Notes under the pieces: model-generated
What the model saw: the letters and a program-made list of their open reading frames with translations, nothing else
What the model was told of the DNA's origin: nothing
The model's database searches: none
From: Saxidomus purpurata
Taxonomy: Eukaryota; Mollusca; Bivalvia; Venerida; Veneridae
Length of the DNA stretch: 64,000 nucleotides
Direction of reading: 5' to 3'
NCBI GenBank assembly: GCA_022818135.1
Contig: JAFMSR010000015.1
Location: forward strand, 27,576,574-27,640,573
Program-made: the position numbers and the translations under genes
In this document: piece by piece, positions 31,841-43,441 of the stretch
How the letters are laid out: every line of letters starts with the position of its first letter
Position numbering within the stretch: position 1 is the first letter of the stretch

Positions 31841-32196
31841 TTTATTTTATCATAACCGGTGTCTTGTCCCATACGTTGTATTGAATTGTAGCTATTGTAG
31901 CAAATTTCAAATGTTCTACTGTTTGTTAAGGGTAAAATATTAACATTATAGCCTTTTTCAATTCTCGGAAAGTCTTTGAAAGCTTGAATATTGTAAAAAG
32001 TAGTATCTCATAGCAAAAACGGTCAGATTTTCGACAATAGATTGCTACTACTTTGTTAAATAAACTTTTTTTTTCGTAGTAAGAAGTATGTTGCTAGATT
32101 TATGATTGTAACTTTTTGTTGTTCAGCACATTGTTACCCTGACCTTGTGTTAGCTTCCGGTGATGTAATATCATGACTATCCACTCCTGCTGATGT

Positions 32197-32320
32197 CCAA
32201 TCGGAACATCACTCGGCTTTTTCCGTAGAAATAACTATTATTTCTACGGAAAAAGCCGAAAAGCCGAGTGGTGTTCCGATTGTTATTTCTACGGAAAAAG
32301 CCGAGTGATGTTCCGATTGG
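32197..32320. mobile_element. Compact foldback element made of three copies of one arm
   Basis: A 38-bp arm (ccaatcggaacatcactcgg...) at 32,197-32,234 is followed by an inverted copy with a small insertion (32,235-32,282) and then a second, perfect inverted copy (32,283-32,320). GCTGATGT borders both sides (32,189-32,196 and 32,320-32,327), consistent with an 8-bp target duplication. It can form alternative hairpins. No coding content. Confidence 0.75.
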
Positions 32321-32699
32321 CTGATGTCAAGAAGCCACCCTTTTGGACTTTGTTAAAAAGTGATTTGTGTATAAAAACGAATACATCGGATTCAGTACTT
32401 GCACATGTACATTACAATATATGTATAAGCTATGAGAGCGATGACAGACAATTAATGTCCAGGAGCTTGAAGTTTGTTTTAATAATATAGTCTTTGTGTA
32501 TTTATACTATTAGTTTGATGTTGTTTATATTTGGTATATAATATGAACATTGCTATCGTGCTGATATAAGAATTAGATGAATATTATTTGTCATTGACCG
32601 GGCCGTACCGCTTATATGCCTCGAACGAGGATGATGGACCCAAAAAGCACATATCCAAAACTATTTGTCATTGATGTAAATGAATATTATACTCCATTA

Positions 32700-33005
32700 T
32701 ATCTTTGGTATTATTGATATTCGGTTTAAAGGTCGATTACTAACACCAAATTGAATTTTCCAGTCAATGTCGGGTAAGTTGAAGTCGCCAAGGAGCCAAT
32801 TTGGGTATCCGTTTAACGGATAACCCCAGATCAGTCCGGAATTCTTTGTCATCTTCATGTGGTTTGTAGCATGATCCTATGAAAATGGATTGGACTCCGG
32901 GACTGGTAACCTTTGCCCAACATATGTTACATTTGGTCTTTAGGGCATAACAAGAATTTGGATATTGCAACGAGGGCCCCTCCATCCTTGATCAGGATCA
33001 GTCAG
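32700..33005 (-). pseudogene. LINE apurinic-endonuclease fragment
   Basis: Minus-strand frames include WAKVTSPGVQSIFIGSCYKP then HEDDKEF and, after a frameshift, WLLGDFNLPDIDWKI, the hallmark GDFNLPDIDW motif of LINE endonucleases. Frameshifts and stops mark it as dead. CR1/L2-type is the best guess. Confidence 0.7.
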
Positions 33006-33009
33006 CGTT

Positions 33010-34080
33010 CATCTTGTCATGCTTCTACCTCTCCTTCATTATATGTGTGCGATTATATCGCTTAATCTGAGATTTGTTAATTTCGATAGTTCAGGTTGAC
33101 ATAATTTATTTACTTAACGCTCAGCATGATACTCGGAGTTACTCATGTGCTTCCTGTTCTGCATTGCTCTAACATTGTTTCTTACCAGTGAACGGATACC
33201 TCCTTTGCTCTATCTAACCATTCGCGACAGAAACACTGATAACATGTTATCTTGAAGGACTTTGCCATCGTAACACGAGTCTCTTCCGTGCTGCAGATTT
33301 GAATGTCTTTCTAATATAGAATATTTCCTTATTTGGTTTTCTTATTGTAAAAACCTTCATTCCAACACAAAACTCTGAAATACTTCTTTGGTTTCTTCAA
33401 TGTCATTGTGTAGCCAGTATATTTATCCTTCCCCTCCTTGCTCTAAGTCGAGGTGCGTGACGTCCAGAGTTTGGGGATAGATATTGAGGCCCATAGCACG
33501 ACGCTTCTTCATCCTTGAAGGACCTTGGAGTTTCTGCGCCATCTTGATACGGTCTAAGTTATTGTGTTTTCGTTACTCGAATGCATTACATATGCCATGC
33601 TTTGTTACAGAAAACCAAACCGGCCTGGTGCATCTGACTTTGGCCCTCATACATTTTGCCCACCCTTAAATTTTCTTTTAAACACATTTTCACCCGAAAC
33701 ACAGAGCGGATTAGGGATCCCAACCTTAGCTATTAACACATTGCTGCAGACGTGCTTTTGAATAGCAGGGTATGTCCCGCCGCCGGTGGGCCTTGAATAC
33801 CACATGCCCCAGGCCCATCGTGACTTGTGAGGTGCTCAGGTTTTCTATGTGGCCATGAAGAGGCATTACACAGGGCTCATCCGTGGAGAAAGTAACACTT
33901 ACATGCTTGTGCTCCTTTTTGAATAAGGCAATCCAGCAGTAGATACTACTAGCAAGAGTTGACAAGCACAGTAAATGTAACACCCACACATGACGCATCA
34001 CGAACTGATAGACAACATATTAAAAAAATAAACCTGGAGATTAATACCATAGTGCGATCAATAAGAAATGTATTAGAAAT
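33010..34080. other. Stretch without recognised features
   Basis: Follows the LINE endonuclease fragment and may contain further decayed LINE sequence, but I see no motif that proves it. Short open frames at 33.5-34.0 kb look random. Confidence 0.4.
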
Positions 34081-34089
34081 AAAAAAAAT

Positions 34090-34200
34090 CTCCCCAGTAC
34101 TTGTGTCATATGAGGTGGTACGGTTGTGACCCTGGTGGGACTCGAACCCGCAACATCCGGGATGAGCGGCAGACACCTTAACCTGTACACCACCACCATC
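34090..34200 (-). mobile_element. tRNA-derived SINE copy 4 (3'-truncated)
   Basis: Keeps the head and B box (complement gactcgaacccgcaacatcc) and the ccagtacttgtgtcatatgagg segment; the aaattagtata tail is missing. Confidence 0.72.
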
Positions 34201-34739
34201 ATATTTCGTCGTTCCTCGATATTTTGACCCATTGGCAAAAGCTTTAGGACAAGAAGCATTTGATAATAAGAATTAAAAATATTTGCATGCAGGAAGACAG
34301 AAATAAAATCGGGAAAATAGATGTAAGTTTGTCATGACACGCATGGGGAAGGAATTCACAATAAACAGTAAATGACACAATCATTTCGTATATTATGAAT
34401 GAAATGTAGATCTGAGATATCCGGCTGCCTCATTACGACTAAGACAAATTATCCCAGTTGTTTGTTTCTACAGAAACGCAATCAGCACGTTTGCTAGTTG
34501 GTTTTAAATAAAAGTCCAATACATAGGTCTACGAATCACTCAAATCCATTATCATGTAGCTTCAAATATTGATTTTAATGCGTATAACTGATTGATATAA
34601 ATGAGTTTTACATTGTCGGATATCCAAGGATAATTGCGATTTTACGTGATGAATGTATGTAAACAGAAAAATGAACAAAAGCACTGACAGTTTCAACATG
34701 TGCAAGTGATTTCTCAAATGTCGCAAGGTTTTAAAAACT

Positions 34740-34858
34740 AACGCAGCTATTCTTTATTTTTCAGCGTGAAATTAGAAGAATGGGGTATTGATGTGATGCG
34801 GTTTCACTTTGGAAAAGAAGTGCCCCAAAATGAGATGATGGGCACGTTTCCAAGAAAT
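34740..34858 (+). CDS. Possible orphan terminal exon, unrecognised
   Basis: A tract tattctttatttttcag resembles a strong splice acceptor, and the following frame (VKLEEWGIDVMRFHFGKEVP, then QNEMMGTFPRNEIH and stop) reads protein-like. No upstream exon was found and it could be chance. Confidence 0.2.
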
Positions 34859-35024
34859 GAAATACATTAAATGCCAACAGGTTCACAGCACGATGTTTTC
34901 AAATGTTCCTTGCGCCTGTAACAGTAAATGTAATTTCTTTAACTGCATGTTACAAGAAAACATGTAAATGTCAAAGCAGATTTATGTTGCTTATAATGAT
35001 CATGTCAAAGAAATAAATCGTAGT

Positions 35025-35396
35025 TCAAGCCTTTCTCATTCTACGAAAACGATTCAAAGCAAAGTGGTGCATAACATTTAGTACATAAAAACTGCTGTGC
35101 ACAATCGGGTAAGATCTAATTGCCAAGCACATCATTAATCTAAATTTTCTATGTTTTGAAACCATAAAAGCAATGACATCGAGCTCGATTTTTGCAACAG
35201 GGATGATGTCATTCTTTACTGAGCTTCCAAAAATTCTAACGCCCGCCACAAAAAAGCATAACGTAATTACATTATTCTGTTTTCCTTCCTGGGTAATGAA
35301 AAAAGGATTGAATTCTTGAAGTAGTTTAAAATGCAAACAAAGCTGTTTAATACAAAAGCTAGAAAAGTATTTGTTATCCAACTTTGACGCAAACAA
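35025..35396 (-). CDS. Unrecognised 123-codon open frame
   Basis: The longest open frame in 34-62 kb, with plausible amino-acid mix (e.g. GVRIFGSSVKNDIIPVAKIE). It has no known domain and no clear splice partners, and I did not find it in the neighbouring duplicates. May be chance or a decayed exon. Confidence 0.2.
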   Translation of the reverse strand: MFASKLDNKYFSSFCIKQLCLHFKLLQEFNPFFITQEGKQNNVITLCFFVAGVRIFGSSVKNDIIPVAKIELDVIAFMVSKHRKFRLMMCLAIRSYPIVHSSFYVLNVMHHFALNRFRRMRKA

Positions 35397-35559
35397 GATC
35401 GTTCACATGAAAGGTCTGTGGCCTCACTGGAGAGAAAGTAGACTGCTTTTCTTGAAGACTGGTACCGCAGGACAACCTACGGTCTGTGGAAAGGCAAAAG
35501 TGCTCGGTGATTTTACGTTATTTCTTTAAAGATAATTTGCATGTCAATGTGTCTCGCTT

Positions 35560-36560
35560 CCAATATCATTTCAATTATATGTTTCTCATTGAGAAGAGAC
35601 CCACGTTCGTAGTTTGTCATTAGATTTCCCGAAAACGTCTTGCAAACACATCCGTGAACGGTTTTGATAGTGTGTTATTACACTACTGGGATTCAATTAA
35701 ATTGATTTGAAAATCAGAAATCCTAATTTAAGTAAGGAAATAGTAACAAATGCTTCATTTGATGTATTTAGTTGTCCTCAGGTGGCGATTACTGAACTTA
35801 TTATTATTAAATCCAGAATAGACATAATGGAACTATGTCTTAAAATCACATTCGATTTTCTAGAAAACAAGCTCAACAATAAAAGCTCTGTTGTTGTTGT
35901 CGGTCGACCTGAGTTTACAGCATTTCCAACACCCCTCGTATTTAGCATTTGCTTTCCGGCATCTACAAGTATTCTGTATGTACGAGTATTCCCTTAATTA
36001 CTTTGTAACAGCAAAACGTCACCAGTGTTAGTTGCAAGCACTATAAATATTAGTTCAACGACCCTTTTCATGCTAGGATACCACAAAGCAGTGCACAAAG
36101 ACTTGTGCAAATTAAATATAATTTTATCAATAACATCATTTAGTAAAGAGTAATGCACTGTTTACGTTTTTCAACCATAATTTGTCTGGTGTAAAATGAA
36201 GAACGTCAGGCAATAGCTAAGGGACAACAACCTTTTTATGAACACTAAATGTAATAATTTACAAATTCCTTCTTCGTGTACCTCCCTCATTAAATAGACA
36301 TACATTAAAATGCTAACAAAAATACTAATATGAGACGTTTAAAAACAATTCACTAGTAAATGAAGTCAATGTTCCAGAGCTTACATTTCTGACTTACGAT
36401 GCTTTGTCTAAATAAACTATCATATGCATGTACCTGAAAATTGCGGAAGCTCCTAAACGTTATTTAATAAGGTCGCTAGCAAATGATAAAAAGTTTCAAG
36501 TTAGAGTACTTTTAATACAAAAGTTCTCATTTATGATACCAGGTAAGCTCTGATTAAAAC
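35560..36560. repeat. Diverged tandem duplicate, copy at 35.6-36.5 kb
   Basis: Shares ordered blocks with 37.4-38.5 kb, e.g. cattgagaagaga, cattagatttcc(c/a)gaaaac, cttgcaaa, gtgaacg, tactgggattcaatta. No intact coding frame conserved between copies. Confidence 0.6.
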
Positions 36561-36604
36561 AAAAGTAAGAGATGTATTACTAAGACCAAATCAAACTTTC
36601 TTTT

Positions 36605-36905
36605 AAATCTGCTCGCTTTCAGATTTTGGTAAAAAAAAATAAAGTTCTTCAAACTGTATGTAAGTAACGTATTTTAGAACATAAAGTCATATAAAAAGGC
36701 TCCAGTATAAATTCCTGTCACGTTTATCTCTAAATTTCAAATAATACGCTTCCTGCAAACGCTTTGATATTCCAATATAAACATAAAGTGTGGCGTAGCC
36801 GTAAAACCGATCTTTTCAATCGATTTCTTTTAATTCCTACCTAGATTTTTGCTTACATTTTGATTCTAGCATTTAGTTTTATATTTAAAAAGGCAAAATG
36901 CAATT
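36605..36905 (+). mobile_element. MITE family F fragment
   Basis: Starts atctgctcgctttcagattt after TTTAA, continues with the family body (ttcttcaaactgtatgtaa, aaaaaggctccagtataaat) and fades out after tttagttttatattt. Confidence 0.58.
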
Positions 36906-36989
36906 TACTAATTCTTATTTTAGACTCAAATTCTCTACAGTATATGGTCACATTCGATGCAGTATGTCACATCTTCCCTCTGAGGAAAC

Positions 36990-37120
36990 GCTCATTACAA
37001 TTCCAGATTTTATCGATAATGATTGGAATGTATAGCTAAGCTATATTTATTTATTAGCTACTTATTTATGTTTTGGAGGTTATTTATTTTGGCATCAGTC
37101 ATAGGGTATGTCCAGTTTCC
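36990..37120 (+). mobile_element. MITE family G fragment
   Basis: Right-hand part only: ttatcgataatgattggaat, tttatgttttggaggttatt, catcagtcatagggtatgtcc. Confidence 0.5.
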
Positions 37121-38556
37121 AATTATGTAATAAAATCTTAATCAGTTTATATATTTAATCGATCACATTGTGTTATGAACTTTTAAAACGTATTTGGTAT
37201 TTTTGTACCACTGGGGTGATGGTTTTATACTGATATCCTAATGTGAAAGCTATGTGAAAGAAAGTCATACAATTTTGGGTAAAATGTTGGGTAAAATGTG
37301 TAATAATTCACCATTTGGTATGCCATACCTTAAAACTCTTATTACATAAGACCACCTCTGTGGAAAGACGAACGTTCACGAGGGTTTAACATTACTTCTT
37401 AAAAGACAATTTACATGTCAATCATTTGCTTATCATTGAGAAGAGAGCTGCATTCTTAGTTTTCAAATGTGTCATTAGATTTCCAGAAAACTTCTTGCAA
37501 AGACACACGTGAACGCTTTCGATAGTTTTTCATTGCACCACTGGGATCCAATTAAACAGATTTCAAAAGCAGAACTTTTAATTATAACACGGAAATGTAA
37601 CACTTTTTTGATTCGATGCATTTACACATGTGGGGGTTTCTGATTTGAAATTACTTCCAGTGCTTTAATAAAAAAAGTGACCTTTAAGAAGATTGTCCAA
37701 AGTTTTGTTGTACTTCAATTGCACACAGGTACTTTAAGTTTTATATTAAAAATGCATAATTTAACAGCATTAACTAAATAAAGAAGATAGTAATTTTTAA
37801 CTTAATAATAACAGTACAAAAATCAAAGTACAGATAATAAAAACATAACATACAAGGAGGTCCCTTGATTACTTGTTAAAACGAAACATCAACAGCGCAG
37901 TTTGCAAACACCATAAATGATAGTTCAATCACCTAGTCTTGTCAGGAAACCATACACTCCATAAAAGGTTGAGCAAATGGATTGTTGTTAGGCAAAACAT
38001 TAATCAAGGATTTATTCACTTTTTATGCTTTGCCACCGTAAATTATCTAGTGTAAACGGGGTGAAATCAGGTAAAGCCTAACCTAGAACATGATGATGTC
38101 AACAACCGTAACATGAATTAATATTAAATCTAATAAATTACAAATTCCTATATCGTGCCTTGTTCATTAAAAAATATGTATGCGTTTAAAATGCTTACAA
38201 AGATGCTCAAATACATCGCTGTGAATGTCAACAACCGTAACAGAATTAACATTAAATCTATTAAATTAAAATTCCTATATCGTGCCTTGTTCATTAAAAA
38301 CTATGTATGCGTTTAAAATGCTTACATGTGCTACGTCGCTGTGAATCAATTTGCTAGTAAATTAAGTCAATTCTAACACTTGCAGAGAAGAGTATTGTGT
38401 TAATGAACAACGTCATAAAACACGATATTAGTAAAGCTAAGTTAAAACCAAAATCAATGTTGCCTTTATCGAGTACTTTCCTTAAATTGGTTTCTTAACT
38501 GATGGATAGTTCAAAAACAAAATAGTAAAGTAAAAAACTTCCTTCTTCGCATTAAT

Positions 38557-38700
38557 ACTATAAGATAGGATAAGATAATATTTATTTTTGTATGGAGTAC
38601 ATACATGGCTAAAACAAACATAAATGCAATTAAACAATATCACAACATGAACATAATAACCATGGCATGCACACCGACACCAGGGATAACACAAAAAAGA
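38557..38700 (-). pseudogene. Possible LINE 3' tail
   Basis: On the minus strand the segment ends aataaatattatcttatcct, resembling the repeated 3' tail of CR1/L2-like LINEs. A ~32-bp segment, cacaaaaaagagtaaactct, is shared with 45,298-45,340. Weak call. Confidence 0.3.
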
Positions 38701-39675
38701 GTAAACTCTTATTTCCATTGTTTATCTCCTGTTTTCATTACTTCAACGTATTATATCTGCGTGAGAGGACATTCAGGATGAAGCGAACAATGATTTATGC
38801 ATGTAGTAGCTTGTCACATGTCAGTTCCTTTGACGATAGTCTATCAATCAGTCTATCAATGAATGAATCAATCAAACAATAAAAAGTAGCCAGTCAATCA
38901 AATGCAATTTTATTTTTCTTTTGCTGACAAACCTTTCCTTCTTTGACGTCTTTTAATCCCTGTCGTGTTTTTGCCTCTTACCTAGACAGAAACTTTCAAA
39001 TTTTTAACGATTTTCTGAAACATAATACCATATCACGTGCATGTACATGAAAATTGTAGACCTCCTAAGAATTATTGAAGCAGTCGCTTTTATATGATAA
39101 AAGTTCCACGTTACAATATTTCAAGACAAACATCTACATGTGTTATATCACCTGAAAATAAATATAATACATGTAGTTAATGTTATTAAAATCATTACGA
39201 GAATTAAAGATATGGAACAATAGGGTACAAAAACCACAATAACTGCTATTGAGTAATAAGATACATATTGCAAGATTATGGTGGCATACTTCTGCCACCA
39301 CATAACCTCTTAATTATCACGTTATATACATGTTACTAGTAAGTCAAGATATGATCAGGATATATCTAGACATTGTTGCACACAACGAAACTTTTATACG
39401 GAACTACAAGGATAATATACCTACACACACAAAAACTTACTTCAATATACACATGTATTAAACAATAGAACGAATACACAGTACAAACATGTTGAAACGA
39501 TAAAGCTATTTTTAGTCACTGTGGCTAATATGGATCAATAAAATGCATACGCAACGTTCTTGAAATGACCAATACAATGCTGGTGTAATCAATCACACAC
39601 ATCACATTGGCTAAAAACAGACCAGTATATCATTATGCATTATGAATGGACATCATCTGCAACACACGAGTTTTA

Positions 39676-39856
39676 AGGGGAGCGGTGGTGTAGAGGTTTA
39701 GGTGTCCCCGAGGTTGCGGGTTCGAAACCCACCAAGGTCACGACCGTACCTCCTCATATGACACCAGTACTGGTTTTTCCAGGAAGCGGACTCGAGAGTG
39801 ACTCGATAAACTACAAGCTGTCTTCACAATCGAGCTTAAATAAATTAGTATAAACT
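39676..39856 (+). mobile_element. tRNA-derived SINE copy 5
   Basis: Nearly full: aggggagcggtggtgtagag head with a short deletion before the B box, gttgcgggttcgaaaccc, body and aaattagtataaac tail. Confidence 0.8.
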
Positions 39857-40383
39857 AACCAACGAGTCATCTTCGGTGTGGACCAAGTCGGAGTTAAGGA
39901 AGTCTGTCGTTTACATTATTATCATAGTTTAGCTCATCTAAGTATTGTAAACTTGTGTGTTTGAACATTCAGTTAGAAACTCTGATTGGCGTTTTCCGTT
40001 GTGCTTCTTTCATTGTTTTGAAACTGTTTACAAAGCTTTGACATATTGCACTTCTCTCATACTAAAGTGGTCGAAATTCTGTAACACTTGCCATAGTGCA
40101 TCGAAATATATACTTTAAAAGGCTTAAAACTTTTGAAAACGTTCCATTACATTTATATGTTTAAATAAATGTGGAAGTCCGGCTTCAAGATACTTGAAAT
40201 TGGGTAGAGAAAATGTATCATTAATATGAACCTTTTTGTCGAGAACAAAGTGTAATATATCTCGTTTCGGAATCAGAATAATTTATGATCTGCATTAAAC
40301 AAGCTGTTTCGTCACATGTTTACCATTACACATAGATATAATAGTAATGCAGGACCTGGCAACCGCACTTTCAAATCTAACTA

Positions 40384-40550
40384 ATGTGTCTGCCGCTCAA
40401 ACCGGAGGCTGCAGGTTCGATCCCCACTGGGGTCACGGCCGTACTTCCTCATATGATACAAGTACTGGTGTTACCAGCAAACGGACTCCAGAGTGACTCC
40501 ATAAGCTTCAAGCTTTCTTCACAATTGAGCTAAAATAAATTAGTATAAAC
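40384..40550 (+). mobile_element. tRNA-derived SINE copy 6 (5'-truncated)
   Basis: Begins tgtctgccgctcaaaccgga, keeps the B box ggttcgatccc, the body and aaaataaattagtataaac tail. Confidence 0.76.
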
Positions 40551-40741
40551 TTAATCGACGCAACAGTTTAACAAGACAGAAGAAGGCCATAAATATCATT
40601 AATTCTCCCGGAAATCGGTCTTGCCACAACTGTATAAATAAAAATGAACAAAAGTACTTTTGAGCTCAGACGCCCATAAATAACGATTTATAGTAATTGT
40701 TATATTCATATTTAATCAAAGGCTAATATCTCACAGTTAAA

Positions 40742-41484
40742 ACAAGAGGGCCAAGATGGCCCGATATCGCTCACCTTGGTACAAGTCCACTTGCCTGGTG
40801 GAAGATCACTAGATAATGTTATATACCAAATAAGTTTTCCTATCTACGCCTTTGTAAAACAAATGATCCCCCCGGGCAAGGTCAATTTTGACCCCAGGGT
40901 CATAATTTGAACAACCTTTGAAGAGGTCTACTAGGCAATGCTACATGCCAAATATCTAAGCTCTAGGCCTTGTGGTTTCAGAGAAAATCTCCGGGGCTCA
41001 TAATTTGAACAATCTTGATAGAAGTCCACTTGCCAATGCTACCTGCCAAATATCTAAGCTCTAGGCCTTGTGGTTTCAAAGAAGAAGATTTTTAAAGTTT
41101 TTCCTATATATTCATATGCAAAACTAAGTGACCACCCCCGCGGGGTCAATTTTGACCCGGGGGTCATAATTTGAACAATCTTGGTAGAGGTCTACTAGAC
41201 AATGCTACATGCCAAATATCTAAGCTCTAGGCCTTGTGGTTTCAGAGAAGACGATTTTTAACGTTTTTCCTATTTGTTGCCATAGCAACCAGAGCTCTGC
41301 ATGGAATGGAATTCTTTGAACACGTTTGGTAGAGCTTCATGCAAGGAACATTCCTGCATAGTTTTATCAACATTGGCCTAGTGGTTTCAGAGGAGATGTC
41401 ATTTGAATCAAAATGTTGACGGACGACGGACGACGGACAATCATCGATCAGAAAAGCTCACCCTGGCGTAGCCAGGTGAGCTAA
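40742..41484 (+). mobile_element. Pearl/HINE-like element, family B copy 3
   Basis: Full-length ends as in copy 1 (ACAAGAGGGCCAAGATGGCC start, aggtgagct hairpin end) but only about three core units. Confidence 0.78.
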
Positions 41485-41499
41485 AAAGCAAGCACTTAT

Positions 41500-42030
41500 T
41501 CCAGTGCTTTAAGTTTATTTTATAGATCTAGGCCACATGTTTTAAGTCATCGATTGTTCGCAAACCGGCCCCTTTCCAACGAAAATGAATTCTAAATTGA
41601 CTCGGCTAAGCCACAAACACACACCCAAAGTGCACATATTTTACGAAGGAACAGACTGTATTTTACAAAAAATTGTATTGATATCTGTAATTTTTATTGT
41701 TTGTGAAAAATAAATAATGTTGGTAGATTCAACGAAAAAGAGCAGCTTTTTCACGTAATTATAGTTTGAAACTCTATAAATGTCGTCATAAATATCAGCA
41801 ATCCTTTACATTAAACTTATTAGGCTGGCTTTAAATTAGCATTTGGAATGCAATATCCATAACAATTTCGGTTTCTTCTCTTCGTCTTTCATTTAAGGTG
41901 GCATTGACTGATATGCTGAATGACATTTAGTCAATTATAAGAGATAAAGTTTTTCATTTTTTACCATTTGAATCGAAGAAAAACGAGAGACCGATATTTC
42001 GAAAGTTGAACAACCGAATCTAGGTTTGAC
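41500..42030. repeat. Diverged duplicate block matching 53.5-54.0 kb
   Basis: Shared order: aagtttattttatag/aagttttttttttaa, catcgatt..., ttgtgaaaaa(t/c)aaataa, cttcgtctttcat, tgatatgct(g/t)aatgacatttagtca. HINE copy B3 sits just before it. Confidence 0.6.
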
Positions 42031-42192
42031 AAAAAAATGAACTTAGGCTTGACAAATGTTTTTCATTGTTTGTGTTACCCAGTTATAGATGTTTTTCTAG
42101 CACCCATTATAAATGATGTCGGTAGTGTCCTGTATTCAAACTACACCAGAATAAGTTATGAACAGCTGTGAACCAATTGTTAACATTCTTGG

Positions 42193-42366
42193 TTTAGTTT
42201 ATACTAATTTAATTTAGCTCGATTGTGAAGAAAGTTTGAAGCTTATCGAGTCACTCCCGAGTCCGCTTCCTTGAAACACCAGTACTGTTGTCATATTAGG
42301 AAGTACGGTCGTGACACTGGTGGGGCTTGAACCTGCAACCTCCGGGATGAGCGGCAGACACATTAA
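42193..42366 (-). mobile_element. tRNA-derived SINE copy 7, cut by HINE family D
   Basis: Reverse copy from tail (actaatttaatttagctcga) through the B box (gcttgaacctgcaacc) to cagacacattaacc, where the family D element starts. The A-box head is missing. Confidence 0.74.
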
Positions 42367-43139
42367 CCAAGAGTTCCATAAGGTCAAGTACATCGCTCTA
42401 CTGGACTGACTGTACTGTTCCGAGTAAGTGTTGTGAAAGTCGTTTGGAATGTTGTCAAGACGAACGTAACAGAGGTAACTGCGACCTTGACCTTGATCTG
42501 CTGACCCCCAAAACAGTAGGGACTATCTACACCGTAAGCCTAATCATCCTGTGAAGTTTGAAGACTGTTGTTGATATTAAGATTTCAAAAATTTAGCGGA
42601 AATGATTTTCAAAGTTCGGGTGATTGTGAACTTGACCACGATCCCAAAAGCAATAGGGATCATTGACAGCTTGTATACAACCTTCTGAGCAAAGTTAATG
42701 AAAGGCAACTGAAAATTGTGATATGTTGAGTATTTTCAACCAATAGCTAAAGGAGGTCACTGCGGCATAGTTAGTTTTTCGTTCGGGTCACTGTGACCTT
42801 GACATTTGATCCCTAAAATAACTTGGAGCATTTACAGCTTGCAGGCAACTTTCTGAGCAGCAAGTTTGATGAAAGTTGAAAAAAAATTGTGACCTGAAAA
42901 GTGTTATCAAGAAAAATCTAACGGAGGCCACAGTGATATTGACCTTCGCCCATAGATCTCAAAACAATAGGGATAATTTGCATGTTGCATACAACGTTCT
43001 GAGCAAGTTTCATGGAAGTCAAATAAAATATGTGACCTGTAGAATGTTATCAACGACAAGTTAACGGATAGACGGACGGACGGGCGACAGACAAACCACA
43101 ATGGCATATAATCCACTGAACTTTGTCCAGTACAGCTAA
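42366..43139 (+). mobile_element. Pearl/HINE-like element, family D
   Basis: Starts ACCAAGAG and carries subterminal GCTCTACTGGAC, matched near the 3' end by GTCCAGTACAGC (one mismatch to the complement). The core has four or five diverged ~130-150-bp units with TGACCTTGAC segments, then a ggacggacggg tail. It begins directly at the broken end of a SINE, suggesting insertion into or next to it. Confidence 0.65.
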
Positions 43140-43441
43140 TGAAAACTTAAAAATTAAGAATTCTATTTCATTTCACACACATGTTTAGTTCATAAGTATA
43201 GATGGATAGATTTATTTCTGCAAAAATGTACAATAAAATGGCAATACATACAGTCCAACCCTTATAAACAACACCTCCACGAGCAAAAAACTCTCAACAA
43301 ATGTTGATGTTTTATTTCACAAAGCAGTTATATCTGAACAAGTTAACCTCCCTAGAGTAACAACCTCTCCTCAACAAACAAAAATTGATGTTCCCTTTGG
43401 TGTTGCTGTAGAGAGGTTTGACTGTAATTAAAATATTCAAT

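Larger units (their letters stand above)
37400..40380. repeat. Diverged tandem duplicate, copy at 37.4-40.4 kb
   Basis: The left part matches 35.6-36.5 kb. The block 38,725-39,130 (tctcctgttttcattactt, ...tgctgacaaac..., gttacaatattt) matches 52,455-52,915, and 40,150-40,380 matches 52,980-53,215. SINE copy 5 interrupts this copy. Confidence 0.6.
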
